From contig NZ_FOCL01000003.1 of the NCBI RefSeq assembly GCF_900110105.1, positions 186,001-250,000 on the forward strand: DNA of 64,000 nt, given 5' to 3'. The notes beneath the pieces were generated by a model that was not told the origin of the DNA, searched no databases, and worked only from the letters and a program-made list of their open reading frames with translations. Below are positions 1 to 7,719 of this stretch, piece by piece. The stretch comes from Mucilaginibacter gossypiicola (lineage in GTDB: Bacteria > Bacteroidota > Bacteroidia > Sphingobacteriales > Sphingobacteriaceae). Positions within the stretch are counted from its first letter, which is position 1, and each line of letters begins with the position of its first letter. A program made the position numbers and the translations under genes.

Positions 1-556
1 CCTGGCGGTTAACTTCGTCAGAGAAACCTCTGCTTAGTAAGTTGATGGATACTAACCCGTGTACAACCGACCAAAAGGTATAATATTTGGTACAGATCAT
101 TTCGTCGTTGATATCCTTAATATGCATAACCTGCATAATCGCCTCACTGATCATGGTTGTGAAACGCTGAGCTTCGGGCATCGCTTTTACCACCTCACAG
201 CAACAGTTCATCTGTACGCCAAACATAACCTGGTAAAGTTCTTTATTATCAAAAGCAAAATTCCAGTATGCAAGCCACATGGCTTCCAGTTGCTCTTCGG
301 GATGCAGGTAGTTTTCTTTTGCTACCTCCATATCCTTAGCCAATATCAGGTAACCTTTGCGGGTAAGTTCCATTAGTATGGCATCCTTATTTGCAAAGTA
401 TTCATATATAATAGGGGCGGTATACTCAATTACGTCAGCAATTTTTCGCATGCTTAAAGCTTGCCAGCCTTCATGCTTAACTATGTGGAGCGCGGCATCC
501 AAGATATTGACCCTGGTTTCCTCTTTTAAGCGCTGTATTCGTTCTTTACTTGCCAT
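1..556 (-). CDS. TetR/AcrR family transcriptional regulator (3' part off the window)
   Basis: Reading the minus strand from an ATG at 556 gives 185 codons with no stop before the window edge, so the C-terminus is missing. The N-terminus (about residues 15-62) is a TetR helix-turn-helix: residues such as AALHIVKHEGWQALSMRKIA are followed by a YEYFANKDAIL recognition segment. Later residues contain FWSVVHG, matching the WHG-type TetR C-terminal domain, which binds a small ligand in the family. It is presumably a ligand-released repressor. A 25-bp palindrome 8 bp upstream of the start, next to a consensus -7 element, suggests it represses itself. Its other targets lie off the left edge or are unknown. 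Confidence 0.88.
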   Translation of the reverse strand, partial: MASKERIQRLKEETRVNILDAALHIVKHEGWQALSMRKIADVIEYTAPIIYEYFANKDAILMELTRKGYLILAKDMEVAKENYLHPEEQLEAMWLAYWNFAFDNKELYQVMFGVQMNCCCEVVKAMPEAQRFTTMISEAIMQVMHIKDINDEMICTKYYTFWSVVHGLVSINLLSRGFSDEVNRQ

Positions 557-563
557 TTTGATT

Positions 564-588
564 ACACTATTAAATCATTTAACAGTGT
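564..588 (-). promoter_or_regulatory. Candidate TetR self-operator, 25-bp palindrome
   Basis: Two 12-bp arms, ACACTNTTAAAT and ATTTAANAGTGT, are reverse complements except for one position and surround a single central base. The site lies between the -7 element at 593-600 and the TetR start at 556, covering the expected transcription start. Seen: the palindrome. Inferred: autorepression. Confidence 0.6.
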
Positions 589-592
589 TAAG

Positions 593-600
593 CAAAAGTA
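593..600 (-). promoter_or_regulatory. -7 promoter element of the TetR gene
   Basis: On the minus strand this reads TACTTTTG, a full match to the Bacteroidota -7 consensus TAnnTTTG. It lies 36 nt upstream of the TetR ATG. No clear -33 TTTG was found at the usual spacing. Confidence 0.55.
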
Positions 601-697
601 TAAGGGTTTTGAGGATTATTTACCATCCCTTTGTCAAAAACGTTTCATCCAATTGTCACGGATTAAACCGTTTGAGCAAAATCCGGTCGGCAAATGC

Positions 698-1213
698 TTA
701 TTTTTTTACCAGGTAAACCAATTGCCCAATATGATAGCCCTGGTGTATAGTACGATTAATCAGGATATTCAGTCTGTTACGGTGCGGCTCTTTTTCAAAA
801 TCCTCCTGCGAGATTGCGCTGTGTGGCTTAAACCAATCTTCGGGCTGCATAGCGTTCATTCGTTCGGTTAAAACCTCATTTACATTAGCCCAATATTGTT
901 TTAGCTCGACCAATGAAGGTTTCTCCAAACCGGCATTCTCGGGGCTTTTAACAAATATTTGATCAAGCTGAGGGTAAAGTCTTTCGCCCAAACCTAAGTA
1001 GGTAAACATTCCGTCGCTCACAGCAGTAAGGTGGCCCAGCAGGTAAACGCCGGTATTGCGACCCGGAGCCGTTTCTGTAGCGAGGGCTTCATCGGTCAGT
1101 TTGTCAAGCAAACCGTTCAGGCGGCTGTTTTGAAGCTCCCAATTGGAAACTACCATCTTGATAAATAATTCGGTTGACGGCTGTATGTTGGTTTCGGTAA
1201 TGTTTGCGCTCAT
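698..1213 (-). CDS. DinB-superfamily protein
   Basis: A protein of about 171 residues with the four-helix DinB/YfiT pattern: LNGLLDKLTDEAL in helix 1, then TGVYLLGHLTAVSD carrying the first conserved His, and near the end NRTIHQGYHIGQLVYL with the family's HxxYHxGQ-type metal-binding histidines. Three histidines are therefore available for a divalent metal. Family members include thiol S-transferases and stress proteins, but the substrate cannot be told. The start MSANITE is preferred over an in-frame ATG 21 nt upstream (1234). The gene lies 141 nt upstream of the TetR gene on the same strand, but TetR has its own promoter, so co-transcription is uncertain. Confidence 0.8.
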   Translation of the reverse strand: MSANITETNIQPSTELFIKMVVSNWELQNSRLNGLLDKLTDEALATETAPGRNTGVYLLGHLTAVSDGMFTYLGLGERLYPQLDQIFVKSPENAGLEKPSLVELKQYWANVNEVLTERMNAMQPEDWFKPHSAISQEDFEKEPHRNRLNILINRTIHQGYHIGQLVYLVKK

Positions 1214-1308
1214 TTTTTGCAGATGTAATATCAAACCGGCTGATTTGATGTTACAATTATAAGCTAAAACAGAGTGGACAGTTATAGTTAGCTACTTATT
1301 TGACAAAA

Positions 1309-2469
1309 CTATGATACCGCAGGCTCGTCTTCAATTTTCCTTACCATCCATATCATCATGGCGGCAAAAGCCGCAACAACAAAGAAAGCTATTTGCAGGT
1401 TGGCGATCTGAGCAATAAAACCTACTATTGGCGGTATGATAACAAAACCCAGGTAGCCTACCGTTGATATAGCAGCCAATGCCTGGCTGCTATTCATTGT
1501 TTTTGATTTACCAGCCATGCTAAATATCAGCGGCACAATACATGATACGCCCATACCTATCATTGCATAGCCTAAATAAACGGTTAATGTATATGGCAAA
1601 AACACCGAGACTAACAGTCCCGCAAAAACCAGCCCGCTGCTATAGGTTAAAACTTTTTTAATGCCAATGGCTGATACTACTCTATCGCCGGCGAAACGCC
1701 CGATGGTCATGGTGACCATGTAAACTACAAAACCAGCCTCAGCAAATGATTTGGAAGCATGTACAACTTTTTCAAAGTAAACTCCGCTCCAGTCATACAA
1801 AGTATTTTCGCAAGCCATTGAAGCAAAACAGATCAAAGAGAATTTAAGCAAGTGCTTATCAGGCATGGAAAATACCGATTTATCAGGTGTTTCGGCAGGC
1901 TGATAATCATAAGTTGATGGATAAAATATTGCCGACAGGATAAGCATTGCAATACCAACAAATAACAAGTGGTATGATGGCGCCACATTAAATAACACCA
2001 TTACATACCCCACAGCCGCCCCGCCAAAACCGGCCAGGCTCCAGATGCCATGAAAAGTTACCATAATGGATTTATCATACAAAGCCTGAATCCCCACAGC
2101 CTGTGAATTCATAGACAAACCCAATATATTACGTGTAGAACCTATAAAAAATAAAACAACAATTAACTGCCACATATACGCCGCAAAGCCGGGCAAACAA
2201 AGCACCAGGCTAAATGCCAATGCTCCTATCAGCATCATTACACGGCTACTGAAATGCTTGATCATTTTGGCAGTTAAAGGCATAGTAAGCATCAGGCCGA
2301 CAGGCATGGCAAACAACACAACCCCTAACTGGGCTTCATTTAAATTAAGCTGATGTTTTATAGATGGAATACGCGAGGCCCACGAAGAGTAACCGAAGCC
2401 CGAAACAAAGAAGAATACACTGTTGGCAATCCGCATTTTTGATTTACCCGCAGCTGATAGCTGATCCAT
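1309..2469 (-). CDS. MFS transporter, YbjJ-like
   Basis: A 386-residue integral membrane protein with about 12 hydrophobic segments. The N-terminus GYSSWASRIPSIKHQLNLNE followed by QLGVVLFAMPVG is the typical opening of the YbjJ-like group of major facilitator transporters, and the loop after TM2 (AKMIKHFSSR) fits the MFS motif A region. In the second half, TIGRFAGDRVV repeats the motif-A pattern. Substrate unknown; related proteins are predicted sugar or drug exporters. A TAAATTTG element ends 4 nt before the ATG, so the mRNA may be leaderless. No neighbouring gene suggests a substrate. Confidence 0.83.
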   Translation of the reverse strand: MDQLSAAGKSKMRIANSVFFFVSGFGYSSWASRIPSIKHQLNLNEAQLGVVLFAMPVGLMLTMPLTAKMIKHFSSRVMMLIGALAFSLVLCLPGFAAYMWQLIVVLFFIGSTRNILGLSMNSQAVGIQALYDKSIMVTFHGIWSLAGFGGAAVGYVMVLFNVAPSYHLLFVGIAMLILSAIFYPSTYDYQPAETPDKSVFSMPDKHLLKFSLICFASMACENTLYDWSGVYFEKVVHASKSFAEAGFVVYMVTMTIGRFAGDRVVSAIGIKKVLTYSSGLVFAGLLVSVFLPYTLTVYLGYAMIGMGVSCIVPLIFSMAGKSKTMNSSQALAAISTVGYLGFVIIPPIVGFIAQIANLQIAFFVVAAFAAMMIWMVRKIEDEPAVS

Positions 2470-2473
2470 GCCG

Positions 2474-2481
2474 CAAATTTA
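2474..2481 (-). promoter_or_regulatory. -7 promoter element directly before the MFS gene
   Basis: The minus strand reads TAAATTTG, a full TAnnTTTG match. Only four bases (CGGC) separate it from the ATG at 2469, so transcription would begin at or next to the start codon. Confidence 0.5.
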
Positions 2482-2527
2482 TAGATAAATTGCATGTATA
2501 GACCCTGTTACTTTAATTTAATGCTGC

Positions 2528-2698
2528 TTACATACAAGGTTGCAATTGTGCACAAGGATTTTCATTTTTTTGCTCTTTATGAAAAACCTTGTTGAAGCCC
2601 TGTTGTACATAAGTTAAACCTAAGTTTAAAAGCGCTGATACTTGCAATGGTGTAGTATCAGGCAGTGTAAGTGATATGATGTGTGATAGAAGTTTCAT
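2528..2698 (-). CDS. Possible small protein of 56 residues, unknown
   Basis: An ATG-to-TAA frame of 57 codons in the gap between the MFS and DACNV genes. The product starts MKLLSHIISL and ends with the cysteine-containing tail NPCAQLQPCM. The first 40 residues are fairly amphipathic or hydrophobic, and it has no recognisable domain. Upstream, CAATTTTG resembles a -7 element (one mismatch). It has no partner gene. It could be chance; conservation in relatives would be needed to accept it. Confidence 0.35.
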   Translation of the reverse strand: MKLLSHIISLTLPDTTPLQVSALLNLGLTYVQQGFNKVFHKEQKNENPCAQLQPCM

Positions 2699-2818
2699 GA
2701 TTACATTATCGTTTCCGGCTGCAAAATTGCTACAATAAATCTGAAAAAAAATTGATGTAGATTAACAACTGACGTTAGGCAGATAATTGCATACAAGTAT
2801 GATAAACGTTTGACAATC

Positions 2819-2917
2819 AGCCTCACCTAAATCCTCTCCAAAGGAGAAAACTTGAAAGTTTTCTTATAAAACAGCTTTTAAAGCCCCCTCTTTTGGAAAG
2901 GGATTTGGGGTGAGGCT
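2819..2917. repeat. Inverted dispersed-type repeat (CCTCACC...GGTGAGG)
   Basis: Arms of about 28 nt (starting AGCCTCACCTAAATCC and ending GGATTTGGGGTGAGGCT) are imperfect reverse complements around an AT-rich centre. This sequence type is familiar between genes of many Bacteroidota. It sits upstream of the DACNV gene promoter. The rest of the gap 2470-2990 holds the possible small ORF and the promoter at 2945-2976. Confidence 0.6.
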
Positions 2918-2944
2918 CATCCAATTGCAATATTGAGGCGTTTG

Positions 2945-2976
2945 TTTGTAAGCCCGTTTATTTAGCTTTACTTTTG
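2945..2976 (+). promoter_or_regulatory. Promoter of the DACNV/DAC-like gene
   Basis: A -33 TTTG (2945-2948) and a -7 TACTTTTG (2969-2976) are separated by 20 bp, matching the Bacteroidota housekeeping promoter TTTG-N19-21-TAnnTTTG. The predicted start near 2982 leaves a leader of only about 8 nt before the ATG at 2991. Confidence 0.65.
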
Positions 2977-2990
2977 AGATAAGTATTTAA

Positions 2991-4157
2991 ATGAAAGACA
3001 CCACCAAAACTTTGAGTTCAGGACCTACATATAAAGCAGCCGGTAAAGTGGCAACCATTATCGAAAGGCATTTCAGGCATTTTCATGCCAAAGCGCTTGC
3101 CGATAACAACGAGATAGACCTTGCACCTACTCCCAGCTGCACCACTATCGAATCACTTATCGATATCTCATTTTGGGCAAGCTTGCGTCGGGAAGAAGGA
3201 TTTTCACCAAAATTCACCCTGGCTTTTTTGCCGCCCGAAGCCGCCGGTCAGCCGTTGTTGTTTGGTGGCAAAATTAAACTTGCGCCCAATATCCTCACCA
3301 AATTTGCTTCGGCAGTACAACAGCCGGGCATTCATTTAGGCATTTGGATAGAAGATGATGAGCTATATATCTGGGGAACCACCCTGGCTATCCCGGCTTA
3401 CTGTTTTGTACTGGAAGTAATTGAACCCGGATTGCTGGTGATCAAACATCGCCGTATCGAGGGCTTTGGCAAATTTGTAAACATAGCCATATTAAAAGGC
3501 GACGATATTAAAGTAGTTGACGAGCACGGCTCCAGCATTTCTGATTGCCCTAACGTACTTTCGGCCATGCTTGATTTTACTTTGCCGTCCCTGTGGAATG
3601 ACCCGGTAAACGTGTTAGTTCAGCTGGCTACCTCCATGCAAGCCCATAAACGTGGCGGCATCCTGTTAGTTGTTCCCTCCGAAAGCGAAGAATGGCGAAA
3701 ATCCATCATTACCCCGATCTCCTACCCTGTTGATCCTCCGTTTTCGGGACTTACCGACCTGATGATTCACGAAGGCATTGACCGTTACCACACCTCATGG
3801 CAGGAAAAAATGCGCCGTGCGGTTGATACCATAGGCGGATTAACTTCGATAGACGGAGCTACCCTAATAAATGATAAACACGAGTTGTTGGCTTTCGGTG
3901 CCAAAATAGGCCGCTCAGAAAAAAGTTCGCCTATCGAAGAGATCGTGGTGACCGAACCTATTGTTGGCTGTTCAACCCGGGTGATCCACCCCGCTCAAAA
4001 TGGCGGTACAAGGCATTTGGCAGCCGCACAGTTTGTTTTCGACCAAAAGGATGCCTTAGCACTGGTTGCCTCTCAAGATGGCCGGTTTACGGTATTTGCA
4101 TGGTCGCCGGTTGTAGGCATGGTTCATGCACACCAGATAGATATATTGTTGCTGTAA
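2991..4157 (+). CDS. DACNV-type protein with diadenylate-cyclase-like domain
   Basis: A 388-residue soluble protein. The C-terminal part resembles the DisA_N/DAC fold that makes cyclic di-AMP from two ATP: GGILLVVPSES (about 222), IGGLTSIDGATLI with the DGA motif at 288-290, LLAFGAKI, and GGTRHLAAAQFV with GTRH at 339-342, followed by DALALVASQDGRFTVF. The canonical RHR triplet is RHL here. Residues 1-210 match what databases call the DACNV sensor domain. It has no membrane segments, unlike CdaA. It stands alone: the neighbours are an MFS transporter and a small hypothetical gene, with no cognate phosphodiesterase or effector adjacent. Whether it makes c-di-AMP, another nucleotide, or only binds one is not decided by sequence. 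Confidence 0.72.
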   Translation: MKDTTKTLSSGPTYKAAGKVATIIERHFRHFHAKALADNNEIDLAPTPSCTTIESLIDISFWASLRREEGFSPKFTLAFLPPEAAGQPLLFGGKIKLAPNILTKFASAVQQPGIHLGIWIEDDELYIWGTTLAIPAYCFVLEVIEPGLLVIKHRRIEGFGKFVNIAILKGDDIKVVDEHGSSISDCPNVLSAMLDFTLPSLWNDPVNVLVQLATSMQAHKRGGILLVVPSESEEWRKSIITPISYPVDPPFSGLTDLMIHEGIDRYHTSWQEKMRRAVDTIGGLTSIDGATLINDKHELLAFGAKIGRSEKSSPIEEIVVTEPIVGCSTRVIHPAQNGGTRHLAAAQFVFDQKDALALVASQDGRFTVFAWSPVVGMVHAHQIDILLL

Positions 4158-4186
4158 GTTGGAGATTGGGAATAACCTAACAAAGA

Positions 4187-4270
4187 TGTCATTGCGAGCG
4201 AAGCGTGGCAATCGCACGGAAGCATGACCGCCCTGTATAGCATGCGATTGCTTCGTACCTCGCAATGACA
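4187..4270. repeat. GTCATTGCGAGG-type inverted repeat, copy 1
   Basis: Inverted arms beginning TGTCATTGCGAG and ending CTCGCAATGACA enclose about 25 nt. A second copy lies at 29628-29709. The element lies between the convergent DACNV gene and the 4293-4568 gene and could form a bidirectional hairpin in RNA. Confidence 0.75.
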
Positions 4271-4292
4271 TACTTATTTTATTCAGACAGAC

Positions 4293-4568
4293 TTAATCGC
4301 AATTCAGCAGTAAATCGTAATATTTCCGCATCAGCACGGTATCATAATTAACCAGCGACTGATATGCTTCTGAAACCAACTCATTAAGGATAGAGGAGCC
4401 CAGCTGTCCGCCTCCGTTGGGAATGGAGTCGTAGTAAACAATAATTTCTTTAACCCTGATTATTTCATACAGTAGCTGCTGAACCAAATCAGTCTGAGTA
4501 CCCGCCTGCATTCCAGCCGAATTTTTATTCAGGAAGTCTAAAGGATCATTATTAGTAGCAGGGGTCAT
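4293..4568 (-). CDS. Hypothetical protein, 91 residues
   Basis: A small, acidic, soluble protein with no signal peptide. Residues DLVQQLLYEIIRVKEIIVYY form a helix, then ILNELVSEAYQSLVNYDTVL and MRKYYDLLLNCD form a second helical stretch, so an all-helical fold is likely. No family was recognised. It lies downstream of pnp on the same strand, but the pnp terminator at 4680-4707 separates them, so it probably has its own transcript. The regular codon use and clear start suggest a real gene. Confidence 0.6.
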   Translation of the reverse strand: MTPATNNDPLDFLNKNSAGMQAGTQTDLVQQLLYEIIRVKEIIVYYDSIPNGGGQLGSSILNELVSEAYQSLVNYDTVLMRKYYDLLLNCD

Positions 4569-4679
4569 TTTTTATCAAACAGGATCGGAATTACGGTTTT
4601 ACCAACTATATATTAACAGTTAATAAGTTTAAACATCCGCTTTTTGTTTTAAAAAAATTAAAAAAAATTAAAACTAAAT

Positions 4680-4707
4680 AACAAAACCCTCATAAAGAGG
4701 GTTTTGT
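4680..4707 (-). terminator. Terminator of pnp
   Basis: A hairpin with arms AACAAAACCCTC and GAGGGTTTTGTT around a short AT loop lies 16 nt past the pnp stop. AT-rich sequence follows. Because both flanks are A/T rich it could work in both directions. Confidence 0.75.
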
Positions 4708-4723
4708 TATTATAATAATTTGC

Positions 4724-6856
4724 TTAGTTATTCTGTTTTGGCTCTGGTTTCGGCAATAAAACCTTGCGCGACAGCTTCAGTTTACCTTGCTTATCAACGT
4801 CAAGCAGTTTCACCCTTACTTCGTCACCTATCTGGAAGATACCATCCATAGTTTCAATACGGCGGTGATCAATTTCAGATATATGCAATAAACCATCTTT
4901 ACCCGGCATGATCTCAACAAACGCACCGAAAGGCATTATTGATTTCACTTTACCTTCGTAAATCTCACCTACTTCTGGTTTTGAAGCGATAGCGCGGATA
5001 CGGCCTAAAGCTGCATCGATAGAAGCTTTGTTATCTGCAAAGATTTGAACGATACCCTGGTTGTCTTTCTCTTCGATAGAAATGGTTGCGCCTGTTTCAC
5101 GCTGCATTTCCTGGATGATTTTACCACCTGGCCCGATAACTGCACCAATAAATTCTTTATCAATTTTAATGGTAACAATACGCGGAGCGTGTGGTTTGTA
5201 GTCGGCACGTGCCTCGGTAATGGTTTTAGCCATTTCACCAAGGATATGTAAACGACCGTCTTTAGCCTGGTTTAATGCATTGGCTAACACTTCATATGAA
5301 AGACCATTAATCTTCAAGTCCATCTGAACAGCAACGATACCATTTTTAGTACCGGTTACTTTAAAGTCCATATCACCTAAATGGTCTTCATCACCAAGAA
5401 TATCAGAAAGGATAGCATATTTGGTACCCATTTCGTTAGTGATTAAACCCATTGCAATACCTGATACAGGCTCTTTAATTTTAACACCAGCATCCATAAG
5501 CGCTAATGTACCGGCACAAACTGTAGCCATTGATGAAGAACCGTTTGATTCCAAAATATCAGAAACCACACGAATTGTGTATGGGTTTTCATCTTCAGAA
5601 GGCAATACTTGTTTCAATGAACGTTGAGCCAGGTTACCGTGACCAATTTCACGACGACCAGCACCCCTGTTAGGCCTAACCTCACCGGTTGAGAAACCTG
5701 GGAAGTTGTAGTGTAACATGAATTTCTGGTAACCGTTGATAAAAGCACCGTCAATCATTTGCTCATCATCCTTAGCACCTAAGGTAACGGAAGTTAATGA
5801 TTGGGTTTCGCCACGGGTGAATACCGCCGAACCGTGAGCCGATGGCAAATAACCAACTTCGCTCCATATCGGACGGATCTGAGTAGTAGTACGACCGTCT
5901 AAACGTTTGCCTTCATCTAATACAAGGTTACGGATAGCATCATACTCAACATCGTGGTAGTATTTTTTAGCAAGGCCTTTAGTGATATCGTCAATTTCGC
6001 CTAAAGTCTCGATGTAAGCATCACGTACTTCTTTAAATTTAGCACCGCGCTCTTCTTTTGCAGATGCAGCAGAGGCAATCGCGTAAACCTGATCATAGGT
6101 AGCAGCGTAGATGGCTTTTTTCAAATCTTCATTGCTGTGCTCATGGCTGTAAACGCGTTTTTCGGTTTTACCAACTTCAATGGTCAGTTCTTTTTGAGCC
6201 AAACATTGTACTTTGATAGCAGCATGAGCAAATTTGATGGCCTCAACCAATTCATCTTCCTGAATCTCTTTCGATTCACCTTCAACCATGTTGATATCGT
6301 GCTCGCTACCTGCAACAATAAATTCTAAAGTTGCGTTTTCAAGTGCGCTCAGGGTTGGGTTAATAACCAGTTTACCGTCGATCTTAGCAACACGTACTTC
6401 AGATATTGGACCATTGAAAGGAATATCAGAAACAGCTAAAGCAGCAGAAGCAGCTAAGCCGGCAAGAGCATCAGGCATGATATCTTTGTCGGCAGATATT
6501 AATGAAATCATCACTTGTGTATCAGCGTGATAATCTTCTGGGAATAAGGGACGCAAAGCACGGTCAACCAAACGTGAGATCAAGACCTCATAGTCTGATA
6601 AACGGGCCTCGCGGCGTAAAAAACCACCCGGGATACGGCCTGTTGCAGCGTATTTTTCCTGGTAGTCAACAGATAATGGCAAGAAGTCAACACCTTCTTT
6701 AGCTTCAGGCGATGATACAACAGTAGCAAGCAACATGGTATCACCCATTTTTACCACTACCGAGCCATCTGCTTGTTTGGCCAGCTTACCTGTTTCGATC
6801 TCAATGGTGCGTCCGTCGCCCAGATCAATAACTTTTTTAATTACGTTTAAACTCAT
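4724..6856 (-). CDS. pnp: Polyribonucleotide nucleotidyltransferase (PNPase)
   Basis: A phosphorolytic 3'-5' exoribonuclease that degrades mRNA as a ring-shaped trimer. About 710 residues in the standard order: first RNase PH domain ([20 protein letters not shown], then [20 protein letters not shown]), helical linker, second RNase PH domain ([30 protein letters not shown] region, [10 protein letters not shown]), KH domain ([19 protein letters not shown]) and a C-terminal S1 domain ([20 protein letters not shown]). The start MSLNV at 6856 is preferred over an in-frame ATG seven codons upstream. It lies next to rpsO, as in many bacteria, but has its own -7 element. Confidence 0.97.
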   Translation of the reverse strand: MSLNVIKKVIDLGDGRTIEIETGKLAKQADGSVVVKMGDTMLLATVVSSPEAKEGVDFLPLSVDYQEKYAATGRIPGGFLRREARLSDYEVLISRLVDRALRPLFPEDYHADTQVMISLISADKDIMPDALAGLAASAALAVSDIPFNGPISEVRVAKIDGKLVINPTLSALENATLEFIVAGSEHDINMVEGESKEIQEDELVEAIKFAHAAIKVQCLAQKELTIEVGKTEKRVYSHEHSNEDLKKAIYAATYDQVYAIASAASAKEERGAKFKEVRDAYIETLGEIDDITKGLAKKYYHDVEYDAIRNLVLDEGKRLDGRTTTQIRPIWSEVGYLPSAHGSAVFTRGETQSLTSVTLGAKDDEQMIDGAFINGYQKFMLHYNFPGFSTGEVRPNRGAGRREIGHGNLAQRSLKQVLPSEDENPYTIRVVSDILESNGSSSMATVCAGTLALMDAGVKIKEPVSGIAMGLITNEMGTKYAILSDILGDEDHLGDMDFKVTGTKNGIVAVQMDLKINGLSYEVLANALNQAKDGRLHILGEMAKTITEARADYKPHAPRIVTIKIDKEFIGAVIGPGGKIIQEMQRETGATISIEEKDNQGIVQIFADNKASIDAALGRIRAIASKPEVGEIYEGKVKSIMPFGAFVEIMPGKDGLLHISEIDHRRIETMDGIFQIGDEVRVKLLDVDKQGKLKLSRKVLLPKPEPKQNN

Positions 6857-6926
6857 CTTTTTTTGTTTGTGATGCACTTTTCATCTTCGGGAGCGCATCG
6901 GATTTTATGTTTGTAAATATATGTTT

Positions 6927-6934
6927 CAAAAGTA
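6927..6934 (-). promoter_or_regulatory. -7 promoter element of pnp
   Basis: The minus strand reads TACTTTTG (TAnnTTTG), about 70 nt before the pnp start and directly after the rpsO terminator. This suggests that pnp is transcribed separately as well as by read-through from rpsO. No clear -33 box, because that region is the terminator stem. Confidence 0.5.
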
Positions 6935-6965
6935 AAAAAGCCATCCTAAAATGGGGATGGCTTTT
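6933..6965 (-). terminator. Terminator of rpsO
   Basis: On the minus strand the arms AAAAGCCATCC and GGATGGCTTTTTT form a stem followed by a T run, 19 nt past the rpsO stop. It lies between rpsO and pnp and may set the ratio of the two. Confidence 0.75.
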
Positions 6966-6983
6966 AAATAAAAAAGGAGAGAA

Positions 6984-7262
6984 TTACTTAATGATATCCC
7001 TTAGCTGTAAAGCTTTGATGATAGCACGGTACCTTTCAATGTCTTTATTATACAGATAAGCAAGTAACGCGCGGCGTTTACCTACCAATTTTTGTAGCGA
7101 TAATTGAGTTGAAAAATCCTTTTTGTTTTTTTTCAAATGCCCTGTTAAGTGAGCAATACGAGTAGTAAATAAAGCTACCTGACCTTCGGCCGAACCTGTG
7201 TCAGCTGCTGATTTACCATGTTTTGCAAAGATCTCTGCCTTTGCTTCTTTACCTAAATACAT
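6984..7262 (-). CDS. rpsO: 30S ribosomal protein S15
   Basis: 92 residues, close to the usual 89. Typical S15 blocks are visible: DTGSAEGQVALFTTRIAHLT, HLKKNKKDFSTQLSLQKLVG and KRRALLAYLYNKDIERYRAI. S15 binds 16S rRNA in the central domain of the small subunit. A strong promoter lies at 7309-7338 with a leader of roughly 45 nt. In many bacteria S15 represses its own mRNA, but no structure could be assigned to this short leader. Confidence 0.97.
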   Translation of the reverse strand: MYLGKEAKAEIFAKHGKSAADTGSAEGQVALFTTRIAHLTGHLKKNKKDFSTQLSLQKLVGKRRALLAYLYNKDIERYRAIIKALQLRDIIK

Positions 7263-7308
7263 TACTTGAATAATATTAAAGCGTTAACTATTTTATTAAT
7301 TGTGGGTG

Positions 7309-7338
7309 CAAAGATAGTGATTAATTATGCAAATGCAA
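7309..7338 (-). promoter_or_regulatory. Promoter of rpsO
   Basis: On the minus strand the -33 TTG (7336-7338) and -7 TATCTTTG (7309-7316) are separated by 19 bp, a textbook Bacteroidota promoter (TTG-N19-TAnnTTTG). Confidence 0.72.
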
Positions 7339-7441
7339 GGGGCGGGTGAATTTTGGGTGAATGGTTGATGGGTTGATTTTGGTGAGTGGTTAATTAGGTT
7401 GGATTAAGTGAATGGTTGGTTAGGATAAGAGCCTTTATAGT

Positions 7442-7535
7442 TGCCTGAACCTGAATTTTAAGGAATTAAAGAATTAACAGAATGATAAGCATATTCAAAA
7501 AATTCTTAAAATTTCGTACAATTCGAGTTCAGACA
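7442..7535. repeat. Inverted dispersed repeat, CTGAAC...GTTCAG, copy 1
   Basis: TGCCTGAACCTGAATTTT at the left and ATTCGAGTTCAGACAA at the right are imperfect reverse complements, with GAATTAAAGAATT / AATTCTTAAAATT inner arms. A related element lies at 23641-23730. It occupies part of the 457-nt gap between rpsO and the HD-CoaD gene. The left part of that gap (7350-7435) is a low-complexity GGTTGATTTTGGTGAGTGG-like stretch. Confidence 0.55.
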
Positions 7536-7571
7536 ATCCGAAATCGAAAACCCCAAATCCGAAATCAATTA

Positions 7572-7662
7572 TGGCGTTACCTCCCGCCCGCGCTATACGC
7601 CCGTACGCCTGCAGGCATTATCCGTTGGCTAATGGACGGTATCTGCTATTATCGCTAACGCG
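7572..7662. repeat. GC-rich dispersed-type element (GGCGTTACC...CTAACGC)
   Basis: A GC-rich island, in otherwise AT-rich spacer, begins GGCGTTACCTCCCGCC and ends CGCTAACGC, with the ends partly complementary. Similar GC-rich islands bounded by GCGTTACC and CTAACGC are common between genes in this group. No coding potential is apparent. Origin unknown. Confidence 0.4.
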
Positions 7663-7683
7663 GAGATCGAGAACAAGCAAACT

Positions 7684-7716
7684 ACTCACTTAATACAACT
7701 CAATCAACCACTCACC
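7684..7716. repeat. TCAACCACTCACC short repeat, copy 1
   Basis: ACTCACTTAA followed by CAATCAACCACTCACC lies just past the stop of the HD-CoaD gene. The reverse complement appears at about 7379-7425, so the two flank the gap as an inverted pair. Related copies lie at 13075-13112 and 15515-15540. Confidence 0.5.
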
Positions 7717-7719
7717 AAA

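Noticed and set aside
357..716. 119-codon plus-strand ORF
   Set aside because: Antisense to the TetR gene and overlapping the DinB 3' end; no family features, while the minus strand has a clear TetR domain.
4056..4271. 71-codon minus-strand ORF starting MSLRGTKQS
   Set aside because: Its start is translation of the GTCATTGCGAGG repeat and the rest is antisense to the DACNV gene; a known kind of false gene.
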